From positions 1-64,000 of the forward strand of contig NZ_JOAK01000013.1 of the NCBI RefSeq assembly GCF_000720455.1: a stretch of DNA of 64,000 bases, written 5' to 3'. This DNA comes from Streptomyces virginiae. GTDB taxonomy: Bacteria > Actinomycetota > Actinomycetes > Streptomycetales > Streptomycetaceae. The position numbers were made by a program, and so were the translations under genes. The notes beneath the pieces were generated by a model that saw only the letters and a program-made list of their open reading frames with translations, ran no database searches and was not told where the DNA came from. Shown here one piece after another: positions 8,810 through 18,237 of the stretch (positions within the stretch are counted from its first letter, which is position 1; every line of letters begins with the position of its first letter).

Positions 8810-11337
8810 TGCGGGTCCCGCTTTCGTGGCTGCGGGAGTACGTCGACCTCCCCGCGGGTGAGACCGGTCGCGACGTCGCGGCGAAGCTCGTCGACGCCGG
8901 CCTGGAGGTCGAGACGGTCGAGCAGCTCGGCGCCGGGCTCAAGGGCCCCCTCGTCGTCGGCCAGGTGCTGACCATCGAGGAGCTCGAGGGCTTCCGCAAG
9001 CCGATCCGGTTCTGCACGGTCGACGTCGGCTCCGCCAACGGCACCGGCGAGCCGCAGGAGATCGTCTGCGGCGCCCGGAACTTCGCCGTCGGCGACAAGG
9101 TCGTCGTGGTCCTGCCCGGCGCGGTCCTGCCCGGCGACTTCGCGATCGCCGCGCGCAAGACGTACGGCAAGACCTCGCACGGCATGATCTGCTCCGGCGA
9201 GGAGCTCGGCATGGGCGACGACGGCACGCACGGCATCATCGTGCTGCCGCCGGAGCACGAGACCGGCACCGACGCGATCGAGCTGCTCCAGCTCGTCGAC
9301 GAGGTGCTGCACATCGACGTCACCCCGGACCGCGGCTACTGCATGTCCCTGCGCGGCATCGCCCGCGAGGTGGCCACCGCCTACGGCCTGCCGCTGCGCG
9401 ACCCCGCGCTGCTCGACGTGCCCGGGCCGAACTCGTACGGCTACCCGGTCAAGATCGACGACCCGGCCGGCTGCGACCGCTTCACCGCCCGCACCGTGAC
9501 CGGTCTCGACCCCGAGGCCCGCTCCCCGATCTGGCTCCGGCGCCGCCTCCAGAAGGCCGGCATGCGCCCGATCTCGCTCGCCGTCGACATCACCAACTAC
9601 GTGATGCTCGAACTCGGCCAGCCGCTGCACGCCTACGACCGCTCGCGGATCGACGGCACCATCGGCGTCCGCCGTGCCGAGCAGGGCGAGAAGTTCACCA
9701 CCCTCGACGGGGTCAAGCGCACGCTCGACGCCGAGGACCTGGTGATCACCGACAACAGCGGGCCGATCGGCCTCGCCGGCGTCATGGGCGGTGCCAACAC
9801 CGAGATCGCCGACTCCGTCACCGACCCGGAGACCGGAGCCGTCACCGGGACCACCGACGTGGTCATCGAGGCCGCGCACTTCGACTCCGTGTCGATCTCG
9901 CGCACCGCCCGCCGCATGAAGCTCTCCTCCGAGGCCTCCAAGCGCTTCGAGCGGGGCGTCGACCCGCTGGCCGCCGCCGCGGCCGCGCAGCGGACCGTCG
10001 ACCTGCTCGTGCTCCTCGCGGGCGGCACCGCCGAGGCCGGGGTCACCGAGGTCGTCGCCCCGGGCGCGCCGCGCACCATCGCGATGGCCGCCGACCATCC
10101 GGACCGGGTCGCGGGCATGGAGTACGGCCGCGAGACCGTCGTGCGCCGCCTCCAGGAGATCGGCTGCGACGTCTACGGCCAGGACGAGCTCGTCGTCACG
10201 CTGCCCTCGTGGCGGCCCGACCTCGCCGCGCCCAACGACCTCGCCGAAGAGGTCATCCGGCTGGAGGGCTACGGCAACCTCCCGTCGACCCTGCCGCAGG
10301 TGCCCTCCGGCCGCGGTCTGACCGCCCGGCAGCAGCTGCACCGCCGGGTCGGCCGCGCGCTGGCCGGTGCGGGCTACGTCGAGGCGCTCAGCTACCCGTT
10401 CCTCGGTGAGGGCGTCTTCGACCAGCTCCAGCTGCCGGCGCACGACGTCGCCCGCCAGGTCGTCAAGCTGGTCAACCCGCTCTCCGACGAGGAGCCGGCG
10501 CTGCGCACCACGCTGCTGCCGGGTCTGCTCGGCGCGCTGCGGCGCAACGACAGCCGCGGCAGCCACGACCTCGCGCTCTTCGAGACCGGTTCGGTCTTCC
10601 GGGCCGCCGCCCGGCCGGGTGTCGCCGTACGGCTGCCCGTCGACCGGCGTCCCACGGACGAAGAGGTCGCCACCCTGGACGCGGCGCTGCCCGCGCAGCC
10701 GCGGTACGCCGCGGTCGTGCTGGCCGGTGCGCGCGAGCAGGCCGGCTGGTGGGGCAAGGGCCGTCCGGCCGACTGGGCGGACGCGGTCCAGGCCGCCCGC
10801 GCGCTGGCCGTCGAGGCCGGCACGGAGCTCGTCGTCCGCCAGGGCCAGTACGGCCCCTGGCACCCGGGCCGCTGCGCCGAGCTGGTCGTCACCGTCGACG
10901 GTGTGGAGCAGGTCATCGGCCACGCCGGCGAGCTGCACCCGCGGGTGGTCAAGGCGATGGGCCTGCCGGCCCGCACCAGCGCGATGGAGCTCGACCTGGA
11001 CCGCCTCGCGGCGGCCGGCGGAGAGGCCGTCCAGGCGCCCCGGATCTCCTCCTTCCCGGTGGCGACCCAGGACGTCGCGCTGATCGTCGACGCGTCCGTT
11101 CCGGCCGCCTCGGTGGAGGCCGCCCTGCGCAAGGGCGCCGGCGAACTCCTGGAGTCGCTGCGCCTGTTCGACGTGTTCACCGGTGAGCAGGTCGGCGAGG
11201 GCAAGAAGTCCCTGGCGTACGCGCTGCGCTTCCGCGCGAGCGACCGCACGCTGACCGCCGAGGAGTCCACCGCCGCGCGCGACGCGGCGGTGGCGCTCGC
11301 CGGCGAGCGCACCGGAGCGGTGCTCCGGGGCGCGTAG
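8809..11337 (+). CDS. pheT: Phenylalanyl-tRNA synthetase beta subunit
   Basis: An 842-residue beta subunit of usual actinobacterial length. Domains in order: an EMAPII-like tRNA-binding domain (about 40-155, VVGQVL...CGARNF), the B3/B4 editing domain (about 210-400), the B5 domain (about 430-500), the inactive class II core, and the C-terminal ferredoxin-fold anticodon-binding domain (about 750-842, [16 protein letters not shown]). It forms the heterotetramer with PheS and edits mischarged Tyr-tRNA-Phe. One-base overlap with pheS. Confidence 0.98.
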
Positions 11338-11369
11338 CCGAACGGTCCTCGGACCCGTTCGAGGCCTGG

Positions 11370-11403
11370 TGAGGGGCGTATCCGGTACCGGATACGCCCC
11401 TCA
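11370..11403 (+). terminator. pheST terminator, perfect 34-nt palindrome
   Basis: A perfectly self-complementary 34-base palindrome (17-base arms, centre GGTACC) located 33 nt past the pheT stop. It would fold with a small loop at the centre. No T-tract. Confidence 0.8.
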
Positions 11404-11489
11404 CTCATTCGGGTGAGAACCTCCGCGGCCCGTGTCGGGGGCCGCCGTCCGGTCGACACAATCGATCCGGCCGGAGGGGAGACCTACGG

Positions 11490-12515
11490 ATGATCACGCG
11501 CGGGCAGATGACCCAGGTGCGCCGGGTGTGCGTCGCGGCCTGGGGCGGCGCCGCCGTGTCCTGGGAGCTGTCCACCCCCGGAATGCTGGTGCCGAGCCTG
11601 GCCACCTGTGCCGCCTTCCTGCTGCTGGCCACCGGGTGCGCCCTGCACATCCGGCGCGGGCTGATGGCCGAGCTGCACCGGTCCGAGGAGATCGCGGGCG
11701 CCGCGCAACGGGCGCTGCTGCGGCCGCTGCCGGGCCGCATCGACGGGCTGACCCTGGCCGCGGCGCAGCTCTCCGCGAGCCGGGGCGCCGCGGTGGGCGG
11801 CGACCTGTACGAGGCCGTGCCCACGGCCCACGGGATCCGGGTGGTCATCGGGGACGTACGGGGCCACGGGCTGCCGGCGCTGGGCGCGGCCGCAGCCGTC
11901 CTCGGGGCATTCCGCGAGGCCGCGTACGACGAGCCCTCGCTCGGCGGTGTCCTGCGGCGGATGGAACGGGCCCTGGGCCGGCACGTACGGGACCGGGCCC
12001 GGTCCGAGCACCCGTCGGCCTGCCCGGCCGAGCCGGAGTCCCCGGCGGCGGAGGAGTTCGTGACGGTCCTGCTCCTCCAGATCGCTGCGGACGGCGCCCT
12101 GACGGCCCTGAACTGCGGCCATCCCTGGCCCTATCTGCTCCGTCCGGTACCGCAGCACTGCGCTGTGCAACTCCGGGGCTCCGCCCCGGACCCCGCGCCC
12201 CACATGCCGGCGGGGGTGGAATGGCTCGACGGCGAGACCCTGCCGCCGCTCGGCGTGGTGCCGTTACCGCGGGATCCGCGGGTGCACGCGTGCGGGGAAC
12301 TGCGGCCCGGGGAGACGTTGTTCCTGCACACCGACGGGGCCGAGGACGCCCGTGACGGCGCCGGGCGGTTCTTCCCCCTGCGCAGTGTCCTCGCGCAGGC
12401 GCCGCTCACGCCCGCGCGGCTGGTCGCGGGCGTGCACGCGGCCCTGTTGCGGCACACCGGCGGGCGACTCGCCGACGACGTCGCCCTGCTGGTGCTCCGC
12501 AACGACCGGCATTGA
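11490..12515 (+). CDS. SpoIIE-type PP2C serine phosphatase, membrane-bound
   Basis: A 341-residue protein with a hydrophobic N-terminal region (about 13-50, probably two membrane segments) and a C-terminal SpoIIE/PP2C domain. Metal-binding motifs are visible: GGDLYEAV, GDVRGHGLPA, LHTDGAEDARD and ADDVALLVL. Such proteins dephosphorylate anti-anti-sigma factors or related regulators in Streptomyces; the partner is not encoded nearby. A GGAGGGGAGA site precedes ATG 11490. Confidence 0.88.
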   Translation: MITRGQMTQVRRVCVAAWGGAAVSWELSTPGMLVPSLATCAAFLLLATGCALHIRRGLMAELHRSEEIAGAAQRALLRPLPGRIDGLTLAAAQLSASRGAAVGGDLYEAVPTAHGIRVVIGDVRGHGLPALGAAAAVLGAFREAAYDEPSLGGVLRRMERALGRHVRDRARSEHPSACPAEPESPAAEEFVTVLLLQIAADGALTALNCGHPWPYLLRPVPQHCAVQLRGSAPDPAPHMPAGVEWLDGETLPPLGVVPLPRDPRVHACGELRPGETLFLHTDGAEDARDGAGRFFPLRSVLAQAPLTPARLVAGVHAALLRHTGGRLADDVALLVLRNDRH

Positions 12516-12523
12516 CCCACGCA

Positions 12524-12550
12524 CGCCGGGCCCGGTGGATGGGCCCGGCG
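12524..12550 (+). terminator. Terminator after the SpoIIE-type phosphatase gene
   Basis: Arms CGCCGGGCCC (12524-12533) and GGGCCCGGCG (12541-12550), perfect 10 bp, 7-nt loop, 8 nt past the stop codon. Confidence 0.75.
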
Positions 12551-12791
12551 CGCGTCCGATCCGGTCCGCTGCCGGGGTCCGGCGACCAACCGGGCGCCCG
12601 GCGGAACCGGAAGGCGCCGCCCGCCTGCCATGGAGTGTCGGGCAGACAGCAGGACGGGCGGCGCGGTGACGGGTCGTCGCACTGTACGAGGGGGAGCCGA
12701 CGACCCGAGCTCCTCTTGGCGAGGGCCTTCAGTCAAGCGCGTCCAGGGGTCCGTGCGGCAGAGTGCGGATCGCATTTATGCGCGTACTCAC
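12551..12791. other. Intergenic stretch without a gene
   Basis: The gap from 12516 to 12853 holds the terminator at its left end and the promoter/operator at its right end. Between them I see no ORF with believable codon use, no RNA fold and no repeat. Confidence 0.6.
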
Positions 12792-12826
12792 TTCACACCC
12801 CGTGTGAACCGCGCACCCACTAGCCT
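12792..12826 (+). promoter_or_regulatory. Operator-like palindrome and -10 of the TPR regulator
   Basis: Inverted repeat TTCACAC-N3-GTGTGAA (12792-12808) sits where the -35 region would be, 12 nt ahead of a TAGCCT -10-like hexamer (12821-12826). ATG of the regulator is 27 nt further on. The arrangement suits repressor binding, possibly autoregulation. Confidence 0.5.
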
Positions 12827-12853
12827 GATACCGACGAGCTCCGGGAGCGGCCC

Positions 12854-14194
12854 ATGCAGCCCAATGTCCTGCTCGACGCCCTCCTCGCAGAGGCGGGCAT
12901 GTCCCACGCCGGGCTCGCCGCCCACGTGAACCAGGCGGGCCGCACCCGCGGGCTGGCCCTGCGCTACGAACACACCGCCGTGACCCGGTGGTTGAAGGGG
13001 CAGCGCCCGCGCGGCCAGGTCCCCGACCTGATCTGCGAGGTGCTCGGGGGCCGGCTGCGGCGGCCGGTCGGTCTGGACGACATCGGCCTCGGCGCGGCGG
13101 ACCACCCGGTCTCCCTGCACGCCTCCCCCCTCGCCGGGTTCGTGGACCGGGCCGCGGCCCTGTGGCGCTCCGACGGCCAGGCCCGGCCCCAACTGCTCAC
13201 CGCCGAGGCGGTGACCGGCACCCCGGCCGTCATCCCGGTCTGGGAATGGGAGAACCCGCCCGAGGACGCAGACGTCTCGCGCGACGGACCGAACCGGATC
13301 GGCCCCGAGCACGTGGAGATCCTCAAGGCCGCCCGAGCCCACTACGAGCTGATGTACCGCCGGGCCGGCGGCATGGCCACCCGCGACCGGATCGTCCGCT
13401 TCCTCGGCACCGAGACCGCGCCGATGCTGCGCGGGAGTTACCCCGACGACCTCGGGCGCCGGCTGCACCGGGCCACCGGGTCCCTGGTGGCGGTGGCGGG
13501 GATCTGCGCGTACGACTCCGACGCGCACGGGCTGGCCCAGCGCTACTTCCACCAGGCGCTGCGGCTGGCCAAGGCGAGCGGGGACCGGGGGCTCGGGGCG
13601 TACGTGATCGCCCTGATCGTCAACCAGTCCCTGCACCTGCGGGAGTACCGCCAGGCCGTCGCCTTCGCCGAGGCCGCGCTGCGCGCCGCCGGCCGGCACA
13701 CCACCCCGGCGCTCGCCGCCGACCTGCACGCCATGCAGGCCAAGGCCTATGCCCAACTCGGCGACACGCAGGCCGCGCTGGCGTGCATCCGGGGTGCCGA
13801 GACGGCCGCCGCGCGGATCCACCCGGGCAGCGAACCGGACGAGACCGGCTACGTACAGCCCGGCCTCGTCAACGTCCAGGTCGCCGAGGCACTGCTCAGT
13901 CTGGGGGATCTGGAGGCGGCGCGGGTCCAGGCGGCCGCCGCCGTCGGCACCCCCGCTCACGACCGGGGGCGGGTGCACCGGCTGGCGATGCTCTGCGAGA
14001 TCCAGCTCCGTCAGGGAGAGGCGGACCGGGCCGCGGCGGGCGCGGCCGAGATGGCCGAGCGGGCCCGCGGGATGGAGTCGCTGCGCCTGCGCGACCGGCT
14101 TCGGGCAGTCCGCGAACAGCTGCTGACCAGCGGTTGTTCGGACGCGCGGGAGACCGTGCGGCTCATCGACGGGGCGCTGCGCGTTCCGCTGTGA
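12854..14194 (+). CDS. HTH/TPR regulatory protein (NsdA-like architecture)
   Basis: A 446-residue protein. The N-terminus (about 1-75) resembles a Streptomyces-specific helix-turn-helix module (LLAEAGMSHAGLAAHVNQAG...YEHTAVTRWLKGQRP); the C-terminal two thirds is alpha-helical with degenerate TPR repeats (for example YFHQALRLAKASGDRGLGAYVIA). This architecture is shared with NsdA-type regulators of development and antibiotic production, but the exact orthology cannot be settled here. ATG 12854 has GGGAGCGG upstream. The palindrome in its promoter is a possible autoregulatory site. Confidence 0.75.
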   Translation: MQPNVLLDALLAEAGMSHAGLAAHVNQAGRTRGLALRYEHTAVTRWLKGQRPRGQVPDLICEVLGGRLRRPVGLDDIGLGAADHPVSLHASPLAGFVDRAAALWRSDGQARPQLLTAEAVTGTPAVIPVWEWENPPEDADVSRDGPNRIGPEHVEILKAARAHYELMYRRAGGMATRDRIVRFLGTETAPMLRGSYPDDLGRRLHRATGSLVAVAGICAYDSDAHGLAQRYFHQALRLAKASGDRGLGAYVIALIVNQSLHLREYRQAVAFAEAALRAAGRHTTPALAADLHAMQAKAYAQLGDTQAALACIRGAETAAARIHPGSEPDETGYVQPGLVNVQVAEALLSLGDLEAARVQAAAAVGTPAHDRGRVHRLAMLCEIQLRQGEADRAAAGAAEMAERARGMESLRLRDRLRAVREQLLTSGCSDARETVRLIDGALRVPL

Positions 14195-14247
14195 CAGGGC
14201 AGCTGCTGCGATGTTTGCCACCTACTCGAACGGAAGGTGGCACAGCC

Positions 14248-14781
14248 GTGCAGTGGACGAACCTGAGTGAGCAGACTGTGTACAAGAACCGCTGGTTCGA
14301 CGTGAATCTCGCCGATGTGGAACTTCCCGACGGCCGGCACCTGGACCACTTCGTGATCCGGCTGCGTCCGGTGGCCGTCGCCACGGCCGTCAACGAGGCC
14401 AACGAGGTGCTGCTGCTCTGGCGGCACCGCTTCATCACCGACAGCTGGGGCTGGGAGCTTCCCGCCGGGGTGGTCGAGGACGGCGAGGACATCGCCGCCG
14501 CCGCGGCCCGCGAGATGGAGGAGGAGTCGGGCTGGCGGCCCGGCCCGCTCCACCACCTGATGACCGTCGAGCCGTCCAACGGGCTCACCGACGCCCGCCA
14601 CCACCTCTACTGGGCGGACGGGGCCACCTACACCGGCCACCCCGAGGACGACTTCGAGTCCTCGCGCCGGGAGTGGGTCCCCCTCAAGCTGGTGCCCGAC
14701 ATGATCGCGGACGGGGAGATCCCGGCCGCCAACATGGCGGCCGGGCTGCTCCTGCTGCACCACCTGCGGCTCGGCCGGTAG
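14248..14781 (+). CDS. Nudix hydrolase
   Basis: A 177-residue pyrophosphohydrolase of nucleoside-diphosphate derivatives. The Nudix box Gx5Ex7REUxEExGU is fully matched by a stretch starting GVVEDGE and ending REMEEESGW. The N-terminal portion (VYKNRWFDVNLADVELPDG) resembles ADP-ribose pyrophosphatase-type Nudix proteins. GTG 14248 is supported by GGAAGG about 10 nt upstream; the frame is open much further back but that part is a shadow of the regulator gene. It ends 19 nt from the convergent dehydrogenase gene with no hairpin between. Confidence 0.9.
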   Translation: MQWTNLSEQTVYKNRWFDVNLADVELPDGRHLDHFVIRLRPVAVATAVNEANEVLLLWRHRFITDSWGWELPAGVVEDGEDIAAAAAREMEEESGWRPGPLHHLMTVEPSNGLTDARHHLYWADGATYTGHPEDDFESSRREWVPLKLVPDMIADGEIPAANMAAGLLLLHHLRLGR

Positions 14782-14800
14782 GGGCGTCGGGCCCGGGCGG

Positions 14801-15673
14801 TCAGCCGTACGGGTAGAAGCCCGCGCCCGTCTTGCGGCCCAGGCGGCCGGCGTCGACCATGCGCTGGAGCAGCGGGGGAGCGGCGTACAGCGGCTCCTTG
14901 TACTCGGCGTACATCGAGTCGGCGATCGAGGCGATGGTGTCCAGACCGATGAGGTCGGACAGCTTCAGCGGACCCATGGGGTGGGCGCAGCCCAGCTCCA
15001 TGCCGTTGTCGATGTCCTCGCGGCTCGCGATGCCCGACTCGAACATCCGGATCGCGGACAGCAGGTAGGGGACGAGGAGCGCGTTGACGACGAAGCCGGA
15101 ACGGTCCTGGGCGCGGACCGCGTGCTTGCCGAGCACGTCCCGCACCAGGGCCTCCGCCCGCTTGATGGTCTCCTCGCCCGTGGTCAGCGCCGGGATCAGC
15201 TCGACGAGCTTCTGCACGGGGGCCGGGTTGAAGAAGTGGATGCCGATGACCTGGTCGGGCCGCGAGGTGGCGACGGCCAGCTTGACCAGCGGGATCGAGG
15301 AGGTGTTGGAGGCGAGGATCGCGTCCGGGCGGGTGATCACCTGGTCCAGGACCTGGAAGATCTCGGTTTTGACCTGCTCGTTCTCGACGACCGCCTCGAT
15401 GACGAGGTCACGGTCGGCGAACTCGCCGAGGTCGGTGGTGAAGGTGAGGCGGGCCAGGGTGGCGTCCCGCTCCTCTTCGGTGATCTTGCCGCGTTCGGCG
15501 GCCTTGGTCAGGGAGTTGTGCAGCCGGGTACGGCCGATCTCCAGGGCTTCGCCGGTGGTCTCGGCGACCTTGACCTCAAGGCCGCTTCGGGCGCACACCT
15601 CGGCGATACCCGCGCCCATCTGGCCACAGCCCACTACGCCGACTCGTGTGATGTCGGAAGGGAGGTCAGTCAC
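14801..15673 (-). CDS. 3-hydroxybutyryl-CoA / 3-hydroxyacyl-CoA dehydrogenase
   Basis: A 290-residue NAD(P)-dependent dehydrogenase. The Rossmann motif GxGxxG appears as VGVVGCGQMGAGIAEV, the catalytic region as ASNTSSIPLVKLA and HFFNPAPVQKLVE, and the C-terminal dimer domain as AHPMGPLKLSDLIGLD. It interconverts 3-hydroxybutyryl-CoA and acetoacetyl-CoA in butyrate, PHB or beta-oxidation metabolism. GTG 15673 has GAAAGG 6 nt upstream; ATG 15694 is the alternative start. Confidence 0.93.
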   Translation of the reverse strand: MTDLPSDITRVGVVGCGQMGAGIAEVCARSGLEVKVAETTGEALEIGRTRLHNSLTKAAERGKITEEERDATLARLTFTTDLGEFADRDLVIEAVVENEQVKTEIFQVLDQVITRPDAILASNTSSIPLVKLAVATSRPDQVIGIHFFNPAPVQKLVELIPALTTGEETIKRAEALVRDVLGKHAVRAQDRSGFVVNALLVPYLLSAIRMFESGIASREDIDNGMELGCAHPMGPLKLSDLIGLDTIASIADSMYAEYKEPLYAAPPLLQRMVDAGRLGRKTGAGFYPYG

Positions 15674-15833
15674 TTCGTGCCTTTCGCAGCTCATCCGTCG
15701 GCGGGTCCCCCGTACGATTCCGGCGCCCGCCACGCCCCCCGACGTTACTCCCGACCTTGCGCGGCGTGGCGGGCCGGGGCGGGCATGCTGAGCGGACACC
15801 TCGCATCGTCACTCAGCGAAACGGAGTCGTCAC

Positions 15834-17075
15834 ATGGCGCACATCGGTCGACGGGCACTGCTGGCGGGAGCGGCGGCGGTGATCGCCGCCGCGACGGGGG
15901 GGCCGGCCTTCGCCGGGCCGCGGAGTTCCGGTCCGCCCCCCGGCTGGGGTGCCGCGACCCCCGAGTTCCGGGGCATGTGGATCGCCACCGTCTCCAACGT
16001 GGACTGGCCCTCGCGCAGCGGGCTGTCCGCCGCGACGCAGCGCAAGGAGCTGCTCGCCCTCCTCGACACCGCCGTGCGCCGCCGGCTCAACGCGGTGGTC
16101 CTGCAGGTCCGGCCCGCGGCCGACGCGCTGTGGCCCTCCCCCTTCGAGCCCTGGTCGCAGTGGCTCACGGGGGAGCAGGGGGTCGATCCGGGCTGGGACC
16201 CCCTGGGCACGGCCGTCGCCGAGGCCCACGCCCGCGGTCTGGAGCTGCACGCCTGGTTCAACCCCTACCGGGTGGCCAACCACACCGACTTCGACCGGCT
16301 GGTGCCCGAGCACCCCGCGCGGCAGGACGGCTGGACCGTCGAGTACGGCGGGAAGCTCTACTACAACCCCGGGGTGCCCGAGGTGCGGCGGTTCGTGCAG
16401 GACGCCATGCTCGACGCGGTCACCCGCTACCCGCTGGACGCGGTCCACTGGGACGACTACTTCTACCCCTATCCGGTGGACGGCGAGTACTTCGACGACG
16501 ACGCGGCCTACGAGGAGTACGGCGGCGGTTTCTCTTCGCGGGCCGCCTGGCGCCGCAACAACACCGACACCCTGGTCCGCGAGATGTCCGAGCGGCTGCG
16601 CGCCCTGCGGCCCGCGGTCAGGTTCGGCATCAGCCCCTTCGGGATCTGGCGCAACTCCGACCGGGATCCGGCCGGCTCGCAGACCCGGGGGCTCTCCGCG
16701 TACGACGACCTGTACGCGGACACCCGCAAGTGGGTCAGGCAGCGCTGGATCGACTACGTCGTGCCGCAGGCCTACTGGCACATCGGGCACCCGACGGCCG
16801 ACTACGCGGCGCTCGTCCCCTGGTGGGCCAGGACGGTCGCGGGCACCGGCGCGGCCCTGTACGTGGGGGAGGCGCTCTACCGCTGCGAAGCCGACAGCCC
16901 CACCGCGGCCTGGCGTGATCCGGCGGAGCTGTCCCGGCACGTGCGGTTCGCCCGCGGATACCCCGAGGTCCGCGGTCACGTCTACTTCTCGGCGAAGCAG
17001 GTGGCCGCGGACCCCAACGGCGCGATGGCACGTGTGGTCGCCGACCATTACGGCTCGGCCGTGCCGCCGCGGTGA
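15834..17075 (+). CDS. Secreted GHL10-type glycosyl hydrolase
   Basis: A 413-residue secreted protein. The N-terminus has twin Arg before a hydrophobic stretch (GRRALLAGAAAVIAAATG...AFAG), consistent with a Tat or Sec signal. The mature part matches the glycosyl-hydrolase-like 10 family (DUF187): FRGMWIATVSNVDWPS, LNAVVLQVRPAADA, LELHAWFNPYRV, AVHWDDYFYP, DYVVPQAYWHIGH. Family members are thought to act on cell-wall or envelope glycans; substrate unknown. Its stop is separated by one base from the convergent DUF1918 stop. Confidence 0.9.
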   Translation: MAHIGRRALLAGAAAVIAAATGGPAFAGPRSSGPPPGWGAATPEFRGMWIATVSNVDWPSRSGLSAATQRKELLALLDTAVRRRLNAVVLQVRPAADALWPSPFEPWSQWLTGEQGVDPGWDPLGTAVAEAHARGLELHAWFNPYRVANHTDFDRLVPEHPARQDGWTVEYGGKLYYNPGVPEVRRFVQDAMLDAVTRYPLDAVHWDDYFYPYPVDGEYFDDDAAYEEYGGGFSSRAAWRRNNTDTLVREMSERLRALRPAVRFGISPFGIWRNSDRDPAGSQTRGLSAYDDLYADTRKWVRQRWIDYVVPQAYWHIGHPTADYAALVPWWARTVAGTGAALYVGEALYRCEADSPTAAWRDPAELSRHVRFARGYPEVRGHVYFSAKQVAADPNGAMARVVADHYGSAVPPR

Positions 17076-17076
17076 A

Positions 17077-17274
17077 TCAGTGCCCGGGCTCTGCGGGGTG
17101 GCGGACGATGCAGTCGGGTCCGGGCGCCATCAGCGCTTCGTGTCCGTCCTGGAAGCGGACCCGGTACGGGGGCGTCCCGTTCTCGCCGAGCACCTGGGTG
17201 ATCTCGCCCACTTTGTCGGGTTGTCCGACGATCCTGCCGTGCTGCACCAGCTGGTCGCCCTCGGTCGCTCGCAT
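17077..17274 (-). CDS. DUF1918 domain protein
   Basis: A 65-residue protein of the small DUF1918 family, predicted as an SH3-like beta barrel. It begins MRATEGDQLVQHGRIVGQPD and ends with PDCIVRHP. A strong GAGGAGG site is 6 nt before ATG 17274. It follows the EamA gene by 33 nt on the same strand and is probably cotranscribed. Function unknown. Confidence 0.88.
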   Translation of the reverse strand: MRATEGDQLVQHGRIVGQPDKVGEITQVLGENGTPPYRVRFQDGHEALMAPGPDCIVRHPAEPGH

Positions 17275-17307
17275 GTCTGACCTCCTCGGTGGCGCTCCGA
17301 TCCGGTG

Positions 17308-18237
17308 CTAGCAGTTTAGGTCGTTCCGGGGCTGTTTGACCCGTTGGGTCACCGCAATGCAGACGAGAACCGCGCAGGCGGCGGCCGGTGCGGCGGGGGC
17401 GAGCCGCTCCCCGAGGAGCGCCACGGACCAGACCAGGGTCAGCAGGGGCTGGGCGAGCTGGAGCTGGCTGGCCCGGGGCGCTCCGATCTCCGCCATGCCC
17501 CGGTACCAGACGTACAGGCCGAGGAAGGTGGAGCCGGCCGCCGCCCAGAGGAGTCCGGCCAGTCCGTGGCCGGTGAGGTGCACAGGCTCGTACGCGAGCC
17601 CGAGCGCGGAGCCGGCCGCGCTGAGCGGCAGGCACAGCACCAGGGCCCAGCCGATCACCTGCCAGCCCGGCAGCGTCCGGGCGAGCCGCCCGCCCTCGGT
17701 GTACCCGGCGGCGCACACCAGCAGCGCCGCGAAGAGGTAGCCGTCGCCGGCCGAGAGGGAGCCGCCGCTCTGCGCGAGGGTGAAGCCGAGCACCACCACG
17801 GCCCCGGCCACCGCCGCGGCCCAGAAGGCCCGCGGGGGCCGGGTGCCGGTGCGCAGCGCGGACAGCGCGGCCGTGGTCAGCGGCAGGAGGCCGACCACGA
17901 CGGCGGCGTGCGAGGTGGTGGAGGTCCGCAGCGCCAGGGTCGTCAGCAGCGGGAAGCCGACGACCACCCCGCCGGCGACGACGGCGAGGCCGGCCCAGTG
18001 CTCGCGGGCCGGCGGCCGGACCCGGCGGGCCAGCAGGAAGATGCCCGCGATCGCGGCTGCCAGGACGCTGCGCAGGGCCACCAGCGACCACGGACCGAAG
18101 CTCTCCAGCCCCCAGGCGGTGGCGGGGAAGGTCAGCGAGAAGGCGACGACGCCGAGCGAGGCGAGAGCCGTGCCGCGCAGCAGCGGATTCTTCACCGCTA
18201 TCGCGGCCGGGAGAGTAGCGCTATTCTGTGCTGTCAT
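17308..18237 (-). CDS. EamA-family (DMT) transporter
   Basis: A 309-residue integral membrane protein with about ten hydrophobic segments in two EamA repeats (first about 20-145, second about 160-300). Members export amino acids, nucleobases or related metabolites. It is divergent from the MocR regulator with start codons sharing the bases of CATG, so that regulator is the obvious candidate controller. The substrate cannot be told from sequence. Confidence 0.9.
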   Translation of the reverse strand: MTAQNSATLPAAIAVKNPLLRGTALASLGVVAFSLTFPATAWGLESFGPWSLVALRSVLAAAIAGIFLLARRVRPPAREHWAGLAVVAGGVVVGFPLLTTLALRTSTTSHAAVVVGLLPLTTAALSALRTGTRPPRAFWAAAVAGAVVVLGFTLAQSGGSLSAGDGYLFAALLVCAAGYTEGGRLARTLPGWQVIGWALVLCLPLSAAGSALGLAYEPVHLTGHGLAGLLWAAAGSTFLGLYVWYRGMAEIGAPRASQLQLAQPLLTLVWSVALLGERLAPAAPAAACAVLVCIAVTQRVKQPRNDLNC

